Of a stretch of DNA of 64,000 bases, positions 61,206-64,000 are shown piece by piece. Both the position numbers and the translations under genes were made by a program. The notes beneath the pieces are model-generated. The model did no database searches, was not told where the DNA came from, and worked only from the letters and a program-made list of their open reading frames with translations. Source of the DNA: Diplonema japonicum (Eukaryota; Euglenozoa; Diplonemea; Diplonemida; Diplonemidae); assembly GCA_964019335.1 (NCBI GenBank), contig OZ025709.1, positions 310,001 through 374,000 of the forward strand, read 5' to 3'. Position 1 is the stretch's first letter; the number at the start of each line of letters is the position of its first letter.

Positions 61206-64000
61206 CTACCTTATGATGCTCCCCTTTTGGGGTCGTTTCCTGCTACCCACCGTAGTGCCTAGCTGTCGTTTATATCTTCCAATCCTTTCTTTCCGGTAAT
61301 CTTCTCTCCGTCCTTTCAGCTTGGTCGCCGTCAGCCCCGATGCAAACAGGGCCCTCCTATCAAAGCCAACGACGTGGTCGCGGCCAATGGATCGTAGTGA
61401 TCTCACGTTCTTGCATGACTGCGCCGGAAAAGCGCGTCTCCTCTTCTCCCTCATCCATGTCGCTTGCAGCGTATCCAGGATCCGCTTGATCCTCACCGCC
61501 TTCTTGTCGATGTCAATCGTCGTGTTGATATTAACCCCCAGCGTCTTCTTCGTGTAGCACTCGAAGTCAATCGCCAGCTCGATCGCCGACACGGACGTTC
61601 CCTCCTCCGCCCACCGCAGCGCAGCCAGCCACCTCAGCACCTGATCACCATACTCCCTGAGCTGCGGGGTCAGCTTGAGCTTGTACAGTTCCACAACCTT
61701 TGGCGCCTCGAAACGCCTTCCTTGAGTCGTCACCACCCACGGCGGTTCCTTCTCAACCGCGAACCGCTTCACCGCCAGAGCATCGTCCCTGCGCCTCACC
61801 ACCTCTGCCAAATACCTCTGCAGCCTCTCCAAACCGCGGAACACGACCTTCCTCGGGAGAATCCCGTGCAGCTCCAAACAGACCGGCCACCTTTCGCTCC
61901 TGACCAGACCGGTATATACCTCCTTCTTCTGCACCTCCAATGCGACCTCGCACTCCCAAAGCTGGTGTCGCAGCAACCTAACTGTGCTCTCTTCGCAGCA
62001 TCACAAACATCGCAATTGAGCGTTCCCGCTGCTTTGTCCGTCCTCCCCCTACCCAGGTGGTCGGCTTCTTCCTCGCTCCCTTCACCTCGCTCCTCTTCAG
62101 GTTCTTCAGGAGGGGAGAGTAAAACTTGTTTCGCATACGGGCTGAGGTACGGCACCGCCCCGGCGATTATCCTCCTCACCCGCCATGCTTCGAGCGGTCT
62201 GCGTGCGCTGCACTTCATCCAGTAAGCGTTCGTTGCAGGGGCCGCGCCCATTCCAAGCCCGGCCATCGTGCTTCGTGCCTTCACAATACCCGATGTCCTC
62301 ATCCTGCGCAGAGCCTCCCTGAGGTCGTGCCCAGGATTCTCCCCTCTGTGCCAGCTTGCCAGCCTTTCCCATTTCCACCCGATCGCCGGGAGCCACCTCA
62401 GGAGCACATTTCCTACGACCCCCCTCGGCCTCACCTGCCCAGAAGTTCCGTACGCCTGTGCCAATTGCGTCCATGTTGCCATTGCCCCGTCCTGCCTCAG
62501 CCAGCACCTCCTCAGCATCATCAAAGCACTGTACACTACGGCACACAGCGGGTCCACCCGGTGCGCTCGCGCCAGGATTGACAGTACCACGTCTGGAGAT
62601 CTTCCTCTGTAGTGGGGGCCCCACAGGCATTTCACGATCGAGCCTTTAAGCTGACTGAGACTCCAGTCACTCGGCGGAGAGAAGCTCGAGCTGTATAGCA
62701 GTCCCGGCATAATATGAGTTCTGATGAGACTCTCCTTCCTCTGAAAAGAGAGCTGGGTCGAAGCCAGCCTTTCCATTCTGTCTTGCAGTAACCGCGGCGT
62801 CGTTCCAGCTCGTGCCACATGCTGTCGTGTTCAGCATAGTTCCCAAGGCCTTATGCTTGTCGACCTTGTTGAGCCTTACCTTCCTTCTTCTTCCGTCCAC
62901 CTCACTACCGACGTGGATGATACACTTTCCGATGACCACCGTCTTCCGTATATTCAACTCCATGCCCGTTATCGTACAGAACTCCATGACACCGTCCGTC
63001 GCCGCTTGCAGTGCCTGCAGCTTAGCCAGCATGTAGGCGTCGTCCGCATAGGCTATCGTCACGAGGTCTCCACCGGCTTCCAGCGCCTTGAGCATGACCG
63101 CAATGAGCGCATTGATCATGATCACGGACAGCGGACACCCTTGCAGGATCCCATTGGTCACTCTGAAGGTTTCGCCCACCCCAAAGGGGTACTTGAACCG
63201 CCGTGTAATCTGTGAGTACATGCCCTCCATTGCGCACGCAACACCCGACTCGAGCCCAAGGCTCCGCATTAGCTCGAAGGTGAGCCGCTGCGGTACCAGG
63301 TCGAAGCATTTCGCAAAATCCAGAGCCACGCCCACCAGCTCCTTACCCCTCCAGCATCGCCTCTTCATACTGAGCTAGGAGGTCCAGTAGTGCCGTCTCT
63401 GTGCCCCGCCCCTTCCTGCGTTGCGCCATCCGTCGACTCCACACGCGCCCCTAGGACGCTTGCGGCTCAGCACCCCTGGAGCAGCCTCCCCGTAATCTCT
63501 GACCTCGGCATTTCCTGGTGCTGTATGTGTTCCTCGTACTTTTTCCTGAAATCGGAGAATTGCGGTTCTCGTCTTTCCGAGCAGAAGATCCCTTTCCACG
63601 CCTCCCTGAACACCTCGTCCATTTCTTGTGGGTTCGCCGTCACACCGTCCCCAGCGTCCACCGCCAGACCTCTCGCATTGCGTTCCCCGCAGCAGCGCCT
63701 TGAGGTGCCTCCTACCCTCGTCCAGGTTCGAGACAATCGTTCTCTCGTAGGCCTCAGCCCGGCTACACTTCTGTTCCGTGCAGAGCGCGGCAATCTGTCT
63801 CCCCGCCACGTCACGCACTTCAGCGATAGCTTCCTCGATGCTCTCCAAGGAGCCGTGCATGGGTACGGCGCAGTCAATACCTAGCTTCGCGCATCGTGCA
63901 TTGGCGTTCTTCAGGGTATTGTGGGTCACCTGCGGAAGTTGTCCTACGTGCCCTCTCCGAAGGTGGTCCTCAATCTGTCGCTGGGCAGCCTCTACGCACC
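61206..64000 (-). mobile_element. Third non-LTR-like RT element, frameshifted, cut by right edge
   Basis: The minus-strand frame is open at the right edge (VEAAQRQIEDHLRRGHVGQL) and runs through at least three frameshifts (near 63690, 63335 and 61980). RT blocks are clear in 63368-62667: VALDFAKCFDLVPQ, GILQGCPLSVIMINALI and VTIAYADDAYMLA, then MELNIRKTVVIG. Downstream is a long thumb/connection domain (LIRTHIMPGLLYSSSFSPPS), and a CDVCDAAK...HQLWEC zinc-like motif split across a frameshift. The palm differs strongly from families B and C, and no endonuclease or RNase H is visible inside the window. Probably a dead copy. Confidence 0.78.
62667..63368 (-). pseudogene. Reverse transcriptase palm of the third RT family
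   Basis: The longest single-frame piece of the element, with catalytic Asp in VALDFAKCFD and the YADD box, and GILQGCPLS in place of the usual GVPQG. Frames before and after are shifted: DLLAQYEEAMLEG upstream is in another frame. The product would be inactive as written, unless homopolymer read errors explain the shifts. Confidence 0.78.

Noticed and set aside
1-64000. CRISPR array, operon-type ribosome binding sites or other prokaryotic signals
   Set aside because: Spliceosomal introns, eukaryotic families and Pol III tRNAs show nuclear DNA, and no regularly spaced repeats were seen.
1-64000. rRNA or spliced-leader RNA gene
   Set aside because: No recognisable 5S, 5.8S, SSU/LSU or SL motif was found on either strand by reading. 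The structured island at 46887 lacks their signatures.

Overview
The window is nuclear DNA of a flagellated protist, most likely a member of Euglenozoa; a diplonemid-like organism would fit best. This placement is an inference. (1) Every host protein gene found, from the left edge to about 59.7 kb, is on the minus strand; the only plus-strand genes are a Pol III tRNA-Gln and a piggyBac relic. (2) Gene starts share a sense-strand layout of long T/C tract, then AG, then an A/G-rich leader running into ATG, as expected for trans-spliced polycistronic units. (3) A calpain carries an N-terminal domain resembling the DUF1935 domain of kinetoplastid calpain-like proteins. (4) The main retrotransposon resembles ingi/L1Tc (endonuclease, RT, RNase H, C-terminal zinc motif, N-terminal 2A-like peptide). 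Cis-spliced introns are common, so this is not a trypanosomatid. RSPH9 and a second probable axonemal protein show it builds flagella. All three stop codons act as stops.

Layout: 1-6.7 kb holds a proA-type gene (cut by the edge), RSPH9, calpain, tRNA-Arg, a coiled-coil gene and a PPR-like gene. 6.7-15.2 kb is a homopolymer-rich stretch with no convincing gene. 15.2-31.4 kb holds an RRM protein, a dead piggyBac element, a Ser-rich protein, Vps55, tRNA-Gln, a ClC-7-like exchanger, a DNAJC11-like J protein and a SpoU rRNA/tRNA methyltransferase. 31.4-46.8 kb is a pile-up of non-LTR retrotransposons built against two identical tRNA-Val(AAC) genes. 47-54.2 kb holds a MAP kinase split by a 2.36-kb intron that contains a tRNA-Ile, a PWI/SRm160-like splicing protein, a ubiquitin-like protein and a JmjC/cupin protein. 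54.2-57 kb is MITE and palindrome DNA. 57-59.7 kb holds a six-exon flagellar candidate and a two-RRM protein. 61.2-64 kb is a decayed third RT family.

Eighteen introns could be placed by eye. Seventeen are 35-82 nt and one is 2363 nt. Most begin GTATG and end ACAG, and every spliced model gives an exact multiple of three with continuous family homology. Intergenic spaces and some introns are largely A/T or G/C homopolymer runs, so long low-complexity ORFs there are not genes.

Most interesting points: repeated insertion of non-LTR elements within about 2-6 bp of tRNA-Val genes; ORF1 and ORF2 of the full element in one frame separated by a single TGA, with a 2A-like peptide just downstream; and a tRNA-Ile whose T7 terminator also looks like the polypyrimidine tract of the host intron's 3' splice site.
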